From Lachnospiraceae bacterium (GTDB lineage: Bacteria > Bacillota > Clostridia > Lachnospirales > Lachnospiraceae), in assembly GCA_024695225.1 (NCBI GenBank), contig JAILIO010000220.1:1-12538 (forward strand): DNA of 12,538 nt. The letters are read 5' to 3'. A program made the position numbers and the translations under genes. Shown piece by piece: positions 1 through 8,681 of this stretch; position 1 is the stretch's first letter, and each line of letters begins with the position of its first letter. A model generated the notes under the pieces. It was not told where the DNA came from. It saw only the letters and a program-made list of their open reading frames with translations, and made no database searches.

Positions 1-564
1 CATAAGTCCAGAGAGGATTTTGCTCTCTCTTTCCGCAATCTCATATACAAGATCGGCTTTATCCTGGTTTACATAATAATCAGAAATGTACTTTTCCTTA
101 ACTTCTCTTTCAAACGCCCCCTTTTCCAGCATGGAAAGGGCGGGTTTCACGGGCCTTACACCGGTGAGCACCCCCCAGGGCAGGATCATCCCCCGTTCCT
201 TTGAAAGGCAGGTGTAAATAAATCTCTTTATGTCATCCTTGCTCTCTCCCGGATGCCATACAGGACCGCCGCCGTAAACATTGCCGCTTTCTGTAAATGA
301 GACATGAGACCCGGTGACATCAGATTCCCCCTCCGGTCTGCAGGGATCGATCTCCACTGCTATGTTTCCGGATCCTTCACCGCATTTTTCTGTTCTGCCG
401 GAGTCGACAAAAACCCGCATGACAGGCGTAAGCCCCTTTAAAACCCTGTCATGGACATGGCTTTCGGGGGTCACCACCTTTATCTCTTCACCAGGATAGA
501 ACGAAGAAATGATTGCGTGGATATCGTATGTGAGAAGCGGTTCAGAACTGTCTACCCTGAGCAT
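1..564 (-). CDS. hemZ: HemZ-type radical SAM protein (coproporphyrinogen III oxidase-like), N-terminal part only
   Basis: The first 188 codons of a gene that runs off the left edge. HemZ proteins are oxygen-independent coproporphyrinogen III dehydrogenase relatives of Gram-positive bacteria, about 480-500 residues, with an N-terminal domain before the radical SAM core. Seen here is only that N-terminal domain. The segment PWGVLTGVRPVK at residues 129-140, followed by a Tyr-Ile-Ser helix and KADLVYEIAERES at 169-181, matches what I recall of HemZ. The CxxxCxxC cluster would lie beyond the edge, so catalysis cannot be judged. The start is the ATG at 564; GAGGTGG, which overlaps the stop codon of the upstream ABC gene, serves as ribosome binding site and implies cotranscription (9-base gap). 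The neighbourhood rel - MBL hydrolase - hemZ is common in Firmicutes and supports the call. Whether it truly acts in haem synthesis or is a radical SAM relative of other function is open. Confidence 0.85.
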   Translation of the reverse strand, partial: MLRVDSSEPLLTYDIHAIISSFYPGEEIKVVTPESHVHDRVLKGLTPVMRVFVDSGRTEKCGEGSGNIAVEIDPCRPEGESDVTGSHVSFTESGNVYGGGPVWHPGESKDDIKRFIYTCLSKERGMILPWGVLTGVRPVKPALSMLEKGAFEREVKEKYISDYYVNQDKADLVYEIAERESKILSGLM

Positions 565-573
565 ACGGCCACC

Positions 574-2517
574 TCAGGAAGCAATGGAATTGCCGGTGTA
601 GAGCTGGTAATAACGGCCCTTTTCCTCGATCAGATCGTCGTGGGTTCCCCTCTCCACGATCCTGCCGTTTTCCAGCACCATTATACAGTCACTGTTCTTT
701 ACAGTAGAAAGCCTGTGGGCTATGACAAATGTGGTGCGCCCGGACATAAGCCTGTCCATCCCCTCCTGCACCAGCCTCTCAGTATGGGTATCTATGGAGC
801 TTGTGGCCTCATCCAGTATAAGCACCGGAGGATCTGCCACAGCGGCTCTGGCTATGGCCAAAAGCTGTCTCTGACCCTGGGAAAGATTTCCGCCGTCACC
901 TGTCAGCATGGTATCGTAGCCCTCCGGCAGCCTCTTTATAAAGCCGTCTGCGTTTGCAAGTTTAGCCGCATTTCTGCACTCTTCATCCGTGGCGTCCAGA
1001 TTTCCGAACCTTATATTCTCCATGACCGTCCCCTTGAAGAGGTGGGTATCCTGCAGCACCATTCCAAGAGAACGTCTGAGATCTGCTTTTTTGATCTTGT
1101 TTATATTTATATCGTCATACCTGATCTTTCCGTCCTGTATATCGTAGAAACGGTTTATCAGGTTGGTGATGGTGGTCTTGCCGGCCCCGGTTGACCCGAC
1201 AAATGCGATCTTCTGACCGGGTTCTGCAAACATCTTTATATTGTGGAGGACCATCTTGTCATCCGTATATCCGAAATCCACATCGTCCAGTGTGACTTTT
1301 CCCGCCAGAGGGACATATGTGACCGTGCCATCAGCCTGATGAGGATGCTTCCAGGCCCAGTGCCCGGTGCGCTCTTTGCACTCTATGCACTCCCCTTCAC
1401 TCCCTTCCCTGCAGTTCACAAGGGTCACATAGCCTTCATCCGTCTCAGGTTTCTCATCCAAAAGCCTGAATATCCTGTCTGCGCCCGCAAGGGACATGAT
1501 GATGGAATTAAACTGGGATGAAACCTGGGATATGGGCATGTTGAAACTCTTGTTCAGAGTCAGGAAGGACACCAGGGTTCCCACTGTAAGTCCCGTAAAG
1601 CCGTTTATGGCAAGCACAGCCCCGATGACAGCCACCACTGCATAGCTCACATTCCCCATCTGCATGCTCACCGGTCCGAACATATTGGCATAACGGTTTG
1701 CTTTGTTGGCGCTGTCCCTGAGCCTGTCATTCCTCTCCCTGAATTCCGATATGCACTCATCTTCTCTGCAGAACACCTTTACCACCTTCTGTCCGGAGAG
1801 ATGCTCTTCGATATATCCGTTCAGGTCTCCCAGGTCGCTCTGCTGCGATACGTAATACTTTGTCGACACCTTGGCGATCCTGGCTGAAAGGAACATGGTG
1901 ATCGCTATCATACAGCATGAAATGATGGTCAGAGGCACATCCAGCACAAGCATGGACACAAATGTTGCAGTGATGGAGATCAGACTGTTCAAAAGCTGTG
2001 GCATGGACATACCTATGGTCTGCCTGAGAGTATCCACGTCATTGGTATAAAGGGACATCACATCCCCGTGGGAATGGGTGTCAAAATATGATATGGGCAG
2101 GCTCTGCATGTGCTCGAACATCATTTTCCTGATGTTTCTCATGGTCCCCTGCCCCACAAAAGTCATCAGGAACTGGTTCAAAAACGAAGCCACCACACCT
2201 GCGGCATAGATCAGAGCCATTACAAGGATCGCCCTGATAAGAGGTCCGAAATCCGGGGTCCCTCCGTTTACTGCCACATTGGTCATGGGGATTATATGAT
2301 CATCGATGAGCGTCTTTAAAAAGAGGTTGCCCCGGACATTCACAAGGGCCGCCACTATGGTGCATACAAAGACCAGGAACATGTTTATGCTGTAATGCTC
2401 CATTATCATGCCCATAAGTCTTTTTATTATCCTGCCGGGGTTCTTGATCTTGGGTCTGGGGCCCATTGCCCTTCCCCTGGGGCCCCCGGGTTTTACTTCC
2501 CTTACTTTTTCACTCAT
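574..2517 (-). CDS. ABC exporter half-transporter, subunit with the catalytic ATP site
   Basis: A 647-residue half-transporter: basic N-terminus rich in Gly, Pro, Arg and Lys (residues 1-30), six-helix exporter membrane domain (about 45-345), then an ATPase domain (about 405-640). Walker A is GSTGAGKT (441-448), Q-loop Gln489, Walker B ends in LILDE with catalytic Glu570, and the H-loop has His601, so its own Walker A/B site is complete. Its signature is NLSQGQ (544-549) rather than LSGGQ. This is the usual pattern for the 'consensus' subunit of heterodimeric exporters such as TM288 or BmrCD, where the partner supplies the good signature. Between membrane and ATPase domains is a 40-45 residue insert (about 364-405) with Cys369, Cys377, Cys380 and several His. 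The gene follows the other ABC subunit after 12 bases and precedes hemZ by 9. Substrate is unknown: drugs, peptides and lipids are all possible for this family. It is about 65 residues longer than the partner, from the N-terminal tail and the insert. Confidence 0.93.
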   Translation of the reverse strand: MSEKVREVKPGGPRGRAMGPRPKIKNPGRIIKRLMGMIMEHYSINMFLVFVCTIVAALVNVRGNLFLKTLIDDHIIPMTNVAVNGGTPDFGPLIRAILVMALIYAAGVVASFLNQFLMTFVGQGTMRNIRKMMFEHMQSLPISYFDTHSHGDVMSLYTNDVDTLRQTIGMSMPQLLNSLISITATFVSMLVLDVPLTIISCCMIAITMFLSARIAKVSTKYYVSQQSDLGDLNGYIEEHLSGQKVVKVFCREDECISEFRERNDRLRDSANKANRYANMFGPVSMQMGNVSYAVVAVIGAVLAINGFTGLTVGTLVSFLTLNKSFNMPISQVSSQFNSIIMSLAGADRIFRLLDEKPETDEGYVTLVNCREGSEGECIECKERTGHWAWKHPHQADGTVTYVPLAGKVTLDDVDFGYTDDKMVLHNIKMFAEPGQKIAFVGSTGAGKTTITNLINRFYDIQDGKIRYDDININKIKKADLRRSLGMVLQDTHLFKGTVMENIRFGNLDATDEECRNAAKLANADGFIKRLPEGYDTMLTGDGGNLSQGQRQLLAIARAAVADPPVLILDEATSSIDTHTERLVQEGMDRLMSGRTTFVIAHRLSTVKNSDCIMVLENGRIVERGTHDDLIEEKGRYYQLYTGNSIAS

Positions 2518-2529
2518 ATTTTATTACCA

Positions 2530-4272
2530 TCATCCAAACTCATCAAAATCTCCGCTTCCGGAGGTCTGACTCTCGTATATCTCCCTGTAAGCTTCGCTTC
2601 TCTCCATCAGTTCATCGTGGGTCCCAAACTCTGCCACCCTTCCGTCATCCAGCACTATTATCCTGTCGCTGTCCATAACTGATGTTATTCTCTGGGCTAT
2701 TATGAATTTTGTGGTCCCGGGGATCCTCTCCTTGAAGGCCTTTCTGATCCTGCTGTCTGTCGCGGTGTCCACTGCGGAGGTGGAATCATCCAGGATCAGG
2801 ATTGCAGGTTTCCCCACAAGAGCCCTGGCGATACAGAGTCTCTGCCTCTGTCCCCCGGACACGTTGGTCCCTCCCTGTTCTATGATGGAGTCATAACCCT
2901 CCGGCATCCTTTCCACAAATTCATCCGCACAGGCGATCCTGCACGCTTCCCTGCATTCCTCATCCGTGGCATCGGGATTTCCCCAGCGCAGGTTTTCGTA
3001 AATCGAGCCGGAAAAGAGTACATTGTTCTGAAGAACAACAGAAACCTTGCTTCTCAGGGCTTCCATGCTGTAATCCCTGACATCCACGCCTCCCACCATG
3101 ACCTTTCCCTCAGTCACATCGTAAAGCCTGCTTATAAGGGATACCAGGCTTGATTTGGAAGATCCTGTGGGGCCTATGATACCTATGGTCTCCCCGCTGT
3201 TCACATGGAAGTTCACATCGGACAGGACATTATTGCCGCTGCCCTTACGATAAGAAAAGCTCACATCGCAGAAGTCCACAGATCCGTCTTTTACCTCTGT
3301 GACCGGAGTCTCCGGATCCTTCATGGAGGGCTTCTCGTTTATGACCTCGGCGATCCTCCTGCCGCTTGCCATGGACATTGTGAGCATGACAAATATCATG
3401 GACAGCATCATAAGAGACATGAGAATGCTCATAACATAGGAAAAAAGGCTTGTGAGCTGTCCTGTGGTCAGCTCGTCTGAGATGATCATATTTGCACCCA
3501 TCCAGGACAATGTCAGCATGCTGCCGTACACGCAGATCATCATAACCGGGCCGTTGAACGCCATCCTGATCTCAGCCTTCACGAAAACATCACGGATGTT
3601 ATCTGCTGCATTTCTGAAGGCTTCGATCACGTAATTCTCCCTGACAAAGGCTTTGACTGTCCTTATGGCGGTCACATCCTCTTCAACCTCCTCGTTCAGG
3701 TCGTCATACATCCGCATACCCTTTTGAAACAGTCCCATGGTAGTGCTCATTATGATCACAAGCACCACCGCCAGCACCAGCACTGCCACCAGGAATATGG
3801 ATGCCAGCCTGGAGCTTATGGAAAATGACATAAAAAGCGCGGTGATAAGGGTGACCGGAGCTCTGAAGGATATCCTCAGGATCATCTGGTAGGCCACCTG
3901 GACATTTGTAACATCCGTGGTCATCCTGGTCACAAGACCTGCCGTGCTGAATTTATCTATGTTGGAAAATGAGAACTTCTGTATGTTCAGATACATTGCG
4001 TCCCTGAGGTTGCACGCAAGGCCGGTGGATGCCCTGGCGCCGCACACAGCCCCCATGACGCCAAAGAACAGTCCCAAAGCACCCATAGCTATCATCCCCA
4101 AGCCATAAGAAACAACACTGCTTATGCTTCCGGCGCTTATACCCTTGTCGATGATATTTGCCATCATTATGGGGATCAGCATCTCCATGATCACCTCTCC
4201 GATCATGAAAACGGGTGTTATTAAAGATGGGAAAGTGTACTGTTTTACATTTGAAAGAATTGTTTTTATCAT
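2530..4272 (-). CDS. ABC exporter half-transporter, subunit with the degenerate ATP site
   Basis: A 580-residue half-transporter with six predicted membrane helices (about 15-305) and an ATPase domain (about 330-565). Its nucleotide site is degenerate in three places: Walker A is GPTGSSKS (367-374) with Ser where the Gly before Lys is usual, Walker B reads LILDD with Asp496 in place of catalytic Glu, and the H-loop has Gln527 (IIAQR) in place of His. Its signature NVSGGQ (470-475) is good. Paired with the next gene it should build one active site (this signature plus the partner's Walker motifs) and one degenerate site, as known for heterodimeric exporters like TM287/288. The start ATG overlaps the MBL stop codon (ATGA), which suggests translational coupling. 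The C-terminal tail is Ser/Gly/Asp rich. The transported compound cannot be read from sequence. Confidence 0.93.
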   Translation of the reverse strand: MIKTILSNVKQYTFPSLITPVFMIGEVIMEMLIPIMMANIIDKGISAGSISSVVSYGLGMIAMGALGLFFGVMGAVCGARASTGLACNLRDAMYLNIQKFSFSNIDKFSTAGLVTRMTTDVTNVQVAYQMILRISFRAPVTLITALFMSFSISSRLASIFLVAVLVLAVVLVIIMSTTMGLFQKGMRMYDDLNEEVEEDVTAIRTVKAFVRENYVIEAFRNAADNIRDVFVKAEIRMAFNGPVMMICVYGSMLTLSWMGANMIISDELTTGQLTSLFSYVMSILMSLMMLSMIFVMLTMSMASGRRIAEVINEKPSMKDPETPVTEVKDGSVDFCDVSFSYRKGSGNNVLSDVNFHVNSGETIGIIGPTGSSKSSLVSLISRLYDVTEGKVMVGGVDVRDYSMEALRSKVSVVLQNNVLFSGSIYENLRWGNPDATDEECREACRIACADEFVERMPEGYDSIIEQGGTNVSGGQRQRLCIARALVGKPAILILDDSTSAVDTATDSRIRKAFKERIPGTTKFIIAQRITSVMDSDRIIVLDDGRVAEFGTHDELMERSEAYREIYESQTSGSGDFDEFG

Positions 4273-4901
4273 AAATATGTTTCTTTTTCCCTTGCTATGG
4301 ATGTAAATGAATCATGCCCCGGATAGACTTTTGTCTCATCGGGCAGTTCTAAAAGCCTTCTGATGGACCTGAATATCTCCCGTTCATCACCTGTGGGATA
4401 GTCGGTCCTGCCAAAAGAACTGCGAAACATGGTGTCTCCTGAGATCAGAAACGCCCCCTCTTCACAGTAATAGCAGCAGCTTCCCGCCGTATGCCCCGGG
4501 GTTTCGATCATTGTCAGAGAAATGCCCGCTTCCTCCACCACATCCCCGTCGTGAAGCCAGACGTCAGGTTCAGCAGTCTCCGGAGCCCTGAGTTCCTCAG
4601 TCAGATTGAGCCTTGGATCCTCACAAAGGGGCCTTTCTTTTTCCGAAGCGTAAACCCTGGCCCCTGTAAGTTCCTTTAAGGCCCTGAGACCGCCTATGTG
4701 GTCGAAATGGGCGTGAGTCAACAGGATGGCAGTACATTTAAGCCCCTGCCCTGTTATCATCTCATACAAGGCTTTTCCATTATAACCGGGATCCACTATC
4801 AGACATTCCGAAGAATCTTTCCTGTTTATCCGGTAACAGTTTGTCATGAGAACCCCTACGGGCACATGATCCACTATGATATTATCATTATCTTCAGTCA
4901 T
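4269..4901 (-). CDS. MBL-fold metallohydrolase, glyoxalase II-like
   Basis: A 210-residue soluble metallo-beta-lactamase-fold hydrolase. Visible metal ligands are THAHFDH (His63, His65, Asp67, His68), His137 in TPGHTAGS, Asp156 in ISGDTMF and His196 in YPGHDS, so the two-metal site is complete. Length and motifs fit the short glyoxalase II-like group (YqgX/YcbL-like) that lacks the C-terminal glutathione-binding domain of true GloB. It probably hydrolyses a thioester, but the natural substrate of this group is poorly defined and methylglyoxal detoxification is only a guess. AGGA five bases upstream of the ATG is a good ribosome binding site. It starts 15 bases after the rel stop and overlaps the following ABC gene by four bases. 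This position directly after rel and near hemZ recurs in many Firmicutes. Confidence 0.9.
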   Translation of the reverse strand: MTEDNDNIIVDHVPVGVLMTNCYRINRKDSSECLIVDPGYNGKALYEMITGQGLKCTAILLTHAHFDHIGGLRALKELTGARVYASEKERPLCEDPRLNLTEELRAPETAEPDVWLHDGDVVEEAGISLTMIETPGHTAGSCCYYCEEGAFLISGDTMFRSSFGRTDYPTGDEREIFRSIRRLLELPDETKVYPGHDSFTSIAREKETYL

Positions 4902-4916
4902 TTTTTCCTGTCCCTG

Positions 4917-7331
4917 TCATCCGTTTGTGCGTTCGATCCTGATCACCGATTCTATGGACGACAGCTTGTTTGTGATGGATTTCAGTTCATCTTTGCCGTG
5001 TACTCCGAAGGTCAGGACTATGGTTGCTATGCCCTGCCTGCTGACTCTTGTGTTCATGGACATGATATCTATCTCATGTTCCGTGAGAGTTCTGGATATA
5101 TCGGCGATAAGGCCGTTGCGGTTGTTGGCTATTATGGTGCATTCCGCAGAATAAGCCTCGCTCTGGTCTGTATTTCCGTCTATGAGCCAGGAAGCGGGGA
5201 TCAGTCTCATCCTGTCTTCTTCAGGCAGATTTACGATATTGATGCAGTCTGTCCTGTGTATGGTGACTCCCCTGCCTCTGGTCACAAAACCAGTGATCTC
5301 GTCCCCCGGCACAGGTGAACAGCATTTTGAAAAGCGGACAGCCACATCCCTGACTCCCTTTACAGCCACCAGGCCTGTGTGATGTCTCTTCTGGGCTTTT
5401 GTCTCCTGCTTCTGTGTATTCTCTTTTATCTGGACCAGCACTTCGGAGTCGGACATGTTCTTCTTGTGATCGACGGCGTAATATTCCTCCATCTTGTTCA
5501 CAACCTGTCCTTCTTTTAGTCCGCCCCGTCCAATGGCCGCCAGGACTCCATCCCAGTTGGGGAAGCCGTATCTCTTCCGGGCTCTCTCCCGGTATTCTTC
5601 GGTGAGGACACAGGCCGTATCCACATTGTGGGCTTTACAGTAGGCCAGGACAGCTTCACGGCCTTTATTTACATTCTCGGCTCTGCCCTCGTTCTTGAAC
5701 CACTGATTGATCTTATTTCTGGCCTGAGTGCTCCTGGCGATGGACAGCCAGTCGATGGAAGGCTTGCTGTTGTTGCTTGTCAGTATCTCGACCCTGTCTC
5801 CGTTTTCAAGCCTGTAATCATATGTCTCTATCTTGCCGTTCACCCTCACCCCGGTCATATGATTTCCTATGTGGGAATGAATGGCGTATGCAAAATCTAT
5901 TGGAGTAGATCCCGCGGGGAGATCTATGACCTCACCCTGAGGAGTTATGCAGTACACCTTGTCCGAGAACAGGTTCAGATCGTTCTTCAGCAGATCCATA
6001 AACTCAAGGTTGTCAGACATATCCCTCTGCCATTCCAGGATCTGCCTGAGCCAGATCAGTTTCTCCTGCTCCTGTGTATCGGGCTCCTTGCCGTCGGAGG
6101 CCTCCTTGTATTTCCAGTGGGCTGCTATACCGTATTCAGCGGCCTTGTGCATCTCATAGGTCCTGATCTGCACCTCAAAAAACTGCCCCGACTCCCCTGC
6201 CAGTGTTGTGTGCAGGGACTGGTACATATTGGCCTTGGGCATGGCTATGTAGTCCTTGAACCTGCCGGGAAGAGGCGTGTACATTTCATGGATGACCCCG
6301 AGGGCAGCGTAACAGTCCCTTACGGAATCCACTATTATCCTGATGGCAAAAAGATCATATATCTGATCTATGGTCTTATTCTGGTTCTTCATCTTCTTGT
6401 AGATGGAGAAGAAATGCTTGATCCGGCCGTCTATGGAGGCTTCTATCCCGGCGCTGTCTATATGGTTCTTCACCTCCGACACTATGCCGCTTATATATCT
6501 CTCCCTGTCGCTTCTCCTGATGGCGATCTTTTCCACCAGATCGTAGTAAGCGTCAGGATCCAGATACTTGAGGGACAGGTCGTCGAGTTCTGTCTTGATG
6601 CGGGATATACCCAGCCTCGAAGCTATGGGGCAATAGATCTCCAGGGTTTCCCTGGCCTTCTCCTTCTGCTTTTCGGGAGACTGGTATTTAAGGGTGCGCA
6701 TGTTGTGGAGACGGTCTGCAAGCTTCACCAGGATGACCCTGATGTCCTTTGCCATGGCCATGAACATCTTGCGCAGGTTTTCTGCCTGCAGATCCAGTCT
6801 GCTGGCTCCTCTTGAGGCGAAATGATTTTCGCCTGACAGGTTCAGTTTGTCCAGTTTGGTGACACCGTCCACTATGACTGCCACATCATGGCCAAACTCT
6901 CTCTCTATATCTTCGTCGGTATACTCCGTATCCTCAACCACATCGTGGAGCAGACCGGCTATAATGGACTCCTTGTCAAGTTCCAGATCCGCCAGGATGA
7001 TGGAAACACAAAGCGGATGGATGACAAAGGGTTCCCCGGATTTTCTCTTTTGGTTTTTATGGGCCTCGAACGCAAGGGAATAAGCTTTTTTGATAAGTGT
7101 CAGGTCGTCCGAGGGATGATATACCCTGATACGTTCCACCAGTTCCTGAAACAGCTCATCGGGAGTCTGGTTTTCTTCAATATCTTCAATACGGCCGCTG
7201 TCCAAAAAGATCTTCTTTTTTTGTTCAGCGGAAAGACGGCCGCTTCCGGCAGGGGGAGTAAACGTCCTCGCCCTGTCAGAAGCGGTCTGAATTTCATCGT
7301 TTCTTAAACTATCAGAGCTGATATCCGCCAT
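4917..7331 (-). CDS. rel: Bifunctional (p)ppGpp synthetase/hydrolase, long RelA/SpoT homologue
   Basis: Makes and degrades the stringent-response alarmone (p)ppGpp. All domains are present in order: HD hydrolase (about 80-225; His105, His129-Asp130, Glu133-Asp134, Asn210), synthetase (about 280-410; GRIKHFFSIYKKM, GRFKDYIA, YQSLHTT, FEVQIRT), TGS (about 456-518), helical linker, Cys/His conserved region (Cys670, Cys671, His692, Cys696) and C-terminal ACT (about 728-804). RFKD at 357-360 is the RXKD signature of bifunctional enzymes, not the EXDD of synthetase-only RelA. At 804 residues it is longer than B. subtilis Rel because of about 50 extra polar residues before the HD domain. The ATG at 7331 is preceded by AAGAGG at the end of the enolase gene, 13 bases away, which is long; a start further inside would remove the extension, but I see no better-placed site. 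The gap to enolase is 10 bases, so the two are probably cotranscribed. Confidence 0.97.
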   Translation of the reverse strand: MADISSDSLRNDEIQTASDRARTFTPPAGSGRLSAEQKKKIFLDSGRIEDIEENQTPDELFQELVERIRVYHPSDDLTLIKKAYSLAFEAHKNQKRKSGEPFVIHPLCVSIILADLELDKESIIAGLLHDVVEDTEYTDEDIEREFGHDVAVIVDGVTKLDKLNLSGENHFASRGASRLDLQAENLRKMFMAMAKDIRVILVKLADRLHNMRTLKYQSPEKQKEKARETLEIYCPIASRLGISRIKTELDDLSLKYLDPDAYYDLVEKIAIRRSDRERYISGIVSEVKNHIDSAGIEASIDGRIKHFFSIYKKMKNQNKTIDQIYDLFAIRIIVDSVRDCYAALGVIHEMYTPLPGRFKDYIAMPKANMYQSLHTTLAGESGQFFEVQIRTYEMHKAAEYGIAAHWKYKEASDGKEPDTQEQEKLIWLRQILEWQRDMSDNLEFMDLLKNDLNLFSDKVYCITPQGEVIDLPAGSTPIDFAYAIHSHIGNHMTGVRVNGKIETYDYRLENGDRVEILTSNNSKPSIDWLSIARSTQARNKINQWFKNEGRAENVNKGREAVLAYCKAHNVDTACVLTEEYRERARKRYGFPNWDGVLAAIGRGGLKEGQVVNKMEEYYAVDHKKNMSDSEVLVQIKENTQKQETKAQKRHHTGLVAVKGVRDVAVRFSKCCSPVPGDEITGFVTRGRGVTIHRTDCINIVNLPEEDRMRLIPASWLIDGNTDQSEAYSAECTIIANNRNGLIADISRTLTEHEIDIMSMNTRVSRQGIATIVLTFGVHGKDELKSITNKLSSIESVIRIERTNG

Positions 7332-7341
7332 CAGGCTTTCA

Positions 7342-8637
7342 TTACCTCTTCAGGTTGAATGCTCCAAGACCGGGATAAACAGCTGCTGTGCCAAGCTCTT
7401 CCTCGATGCGGAGAAGCCTGTTGTACTTTGCGACACGCTCGGACCTGCAGGGAGCACCGGTCTTTATCTGGCATGTGTTGAGAGCAACTGCCAGGTCAGC
7501 GATGGTGGTATCTGCGGTCTCACCTGAACGGTGGCTGGATATTGCGGTATATCCTGCCTTGTGAGCCATCTTTATGGCCTCAAGGGTCTCAGACACGGAA
7601 CCGATCTGGTTCAGTTTGATGAGGATGGAGTTTGCGCATCCCATATCAATACCCTTCTTGAGCCTCTCGGTGTTGGTGACAAAGAGATCGTCTCCCACCA
7701 GCTGGACCTTTCCGCCCAGTTCCTTTGTGAGAAGCTGCCAGCCTTCCCAGTCCTCCTCATCGAGACCGTCCTCGAGAGAGTAGATAGGATACTTGTCTGA
7801 AAGGTCTGACCAGAATTTCACAAGCTCTTCGGATGTGAAATCTTTTCCGCTCTTAGGCATATGATATTTGCCCTTGGCGCCGCCCTTCCACTCACTGGAT
7901 GCGGCATCCATTGCCAGAACGAAGTCTGAACCGGCCTTGTAACCTGCCTTATCTATTGCTTCCATGATGTAGTCGATGGTCTCCTCGGTGGTGGCCAGAT
8001 CGGGAGCGAAACCGCCCTCATCGCCAACGCCTGTGGCAAGGCCCTTCTTCTTCAGAAGTGAACCAAGGGTGTGATAAACCTCTGCGCACCATCTGAGGCC
8101 TTCTGCGAAGCAGGGAGCACCTGCGGGCATGATCATGAATTCCTGCACATCAACGCTGTTTGCAGCATGTACGCCGCCGTTCAGGATGTTCATCATGGGA
8201 ACAGGAAGTCTGTTTCCGCTGGCGCCGCCCAGGAATCTGTAAAGAGGCTGGTCAATGCTTATGGATGCTGCTCTGGCTGCTGCGATGGAAACTGCCAGGA
8301 TCGCATTTGCGCCCAGTTTTGATTTGTCCTTTGTGCCATCTGCGTCGATCATGGCCTTGTCGACAGCGTATGTGTCGGTGGCATCCATGCCGAGGATGGC
8401 GTCGGCGATGTCCTTATTGACATTGGCGACAGCCTTGTTCACGCTCTTCCCAAGATAATTGGACTTGTCACCGTCCCTGAGTTCAAGAGCCTCGAACTCA
8501 CCTGTGGAAGCTCCGCTGGGTGACATACCGCAGCCCACGGTGCCGTCTGCAAGCGTGACTTCCGCCTGGACTGTGGGATTTCCGCGAGAATCCAGTATCT
8601 GTCTCCCTGTAACCTTTACTATCTCTGTGTAATCCAT
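7342..8637 (-). CDS. eno: Enolase (phosphopyruvate hydratase)
   Basis: Glycolytic enzyme converting 2-phosphoglycerate to phosphoenolpyruvate in the cytoplasm. Its 431 residues match the family length. Visible are the substrate-covering loop SGASTG (41-46), Glu207 in GDEGGF, metal ligands Asp243, Glu289 (SLEDGLDEEDW) and Asp316 (VGDDLF), catalytic base Lys341 and SSHRSGET (367-373). AAAGGAGG placed 8 bases before the ATG is the strongest ribosome binding site in the window, fitting a highly expressed protein. A good promoter lies 45-73 bases upstream. Enolase in Firmicutes often sits with other lower-glycolysis genes (gap, pgk, tpi, gpmI); here it sits instead before rel, with a 10-base gap and no terminator visible between them. 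Confidence 0.98.
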   Translation of the reverse strand: MDYTEIVKVTGRQILDSRGNPTVQAEVTLADGTVGCGMSPSGASTGEFEALELRDGDKSNYLGKSVNKAVANVNKDIADAILGMDATDTYAVDKAMIDADGTKDKSKLGANAILAVSIAAARAASISIDQPLYRFLGGASGNRLPVPMMNILNGGVHAANSVDVQEFMIMPAGAPCFAEGLRWCAEVYHTLGSLLKKKGLATGVGDEGGFAPDLATTEETIDYIMEAIDKAGYKAGSDFVLAMDAASSEWKGGAKGKYHMPKSGKDFTSEELVKFWSDLSDKYPIYSLEDGLDEEDWEGWQLLTKELGGKVQLVGDDLFVTNTERLKKGIDMGCANSILIKLNQIGSVSETLEAIKMAHKAGYTAISSHRSGETADTTIADLAVALNTCQIKTGAPCRSERVAKYNRLLRIEEELGTAAVYPGLGAFNLKR

Positions 8638-8681
8638 TCTAAAACCTCCTTTATGTGTGCTGAAACACTTACATGGCGAAC

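Noticed and set aside
451..1194. Plus-strand open frame of 247 codons near the left edge
   Set aside because: Opposite the ABC ATPase domain and the start of hemZ, both with clear motifs. The translation looks like no protein family and has no ribosome binding site.
4698..5318. Plus-strand open frame of 206 codons
   Set aside because: Antisense to the rel C-terminus and the MBL gene, both of which are certain; no domain seen.
5628..6815. Long plus-strand open frame of 395 codons
   Set aside because: It lies entirely opposite rel, whose protein matches the family over its whole length. The frame has no recognisable domain and arises from codon use on the other strand.
8661..8675. ATG-TAA minimal reading frame and small GTGT/ACAC hairpin in the eno leader
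   Set aside because: A start followed at once by a stop has no ribosome binding site here, and a four-base stem is too small to support a regulatory claim.
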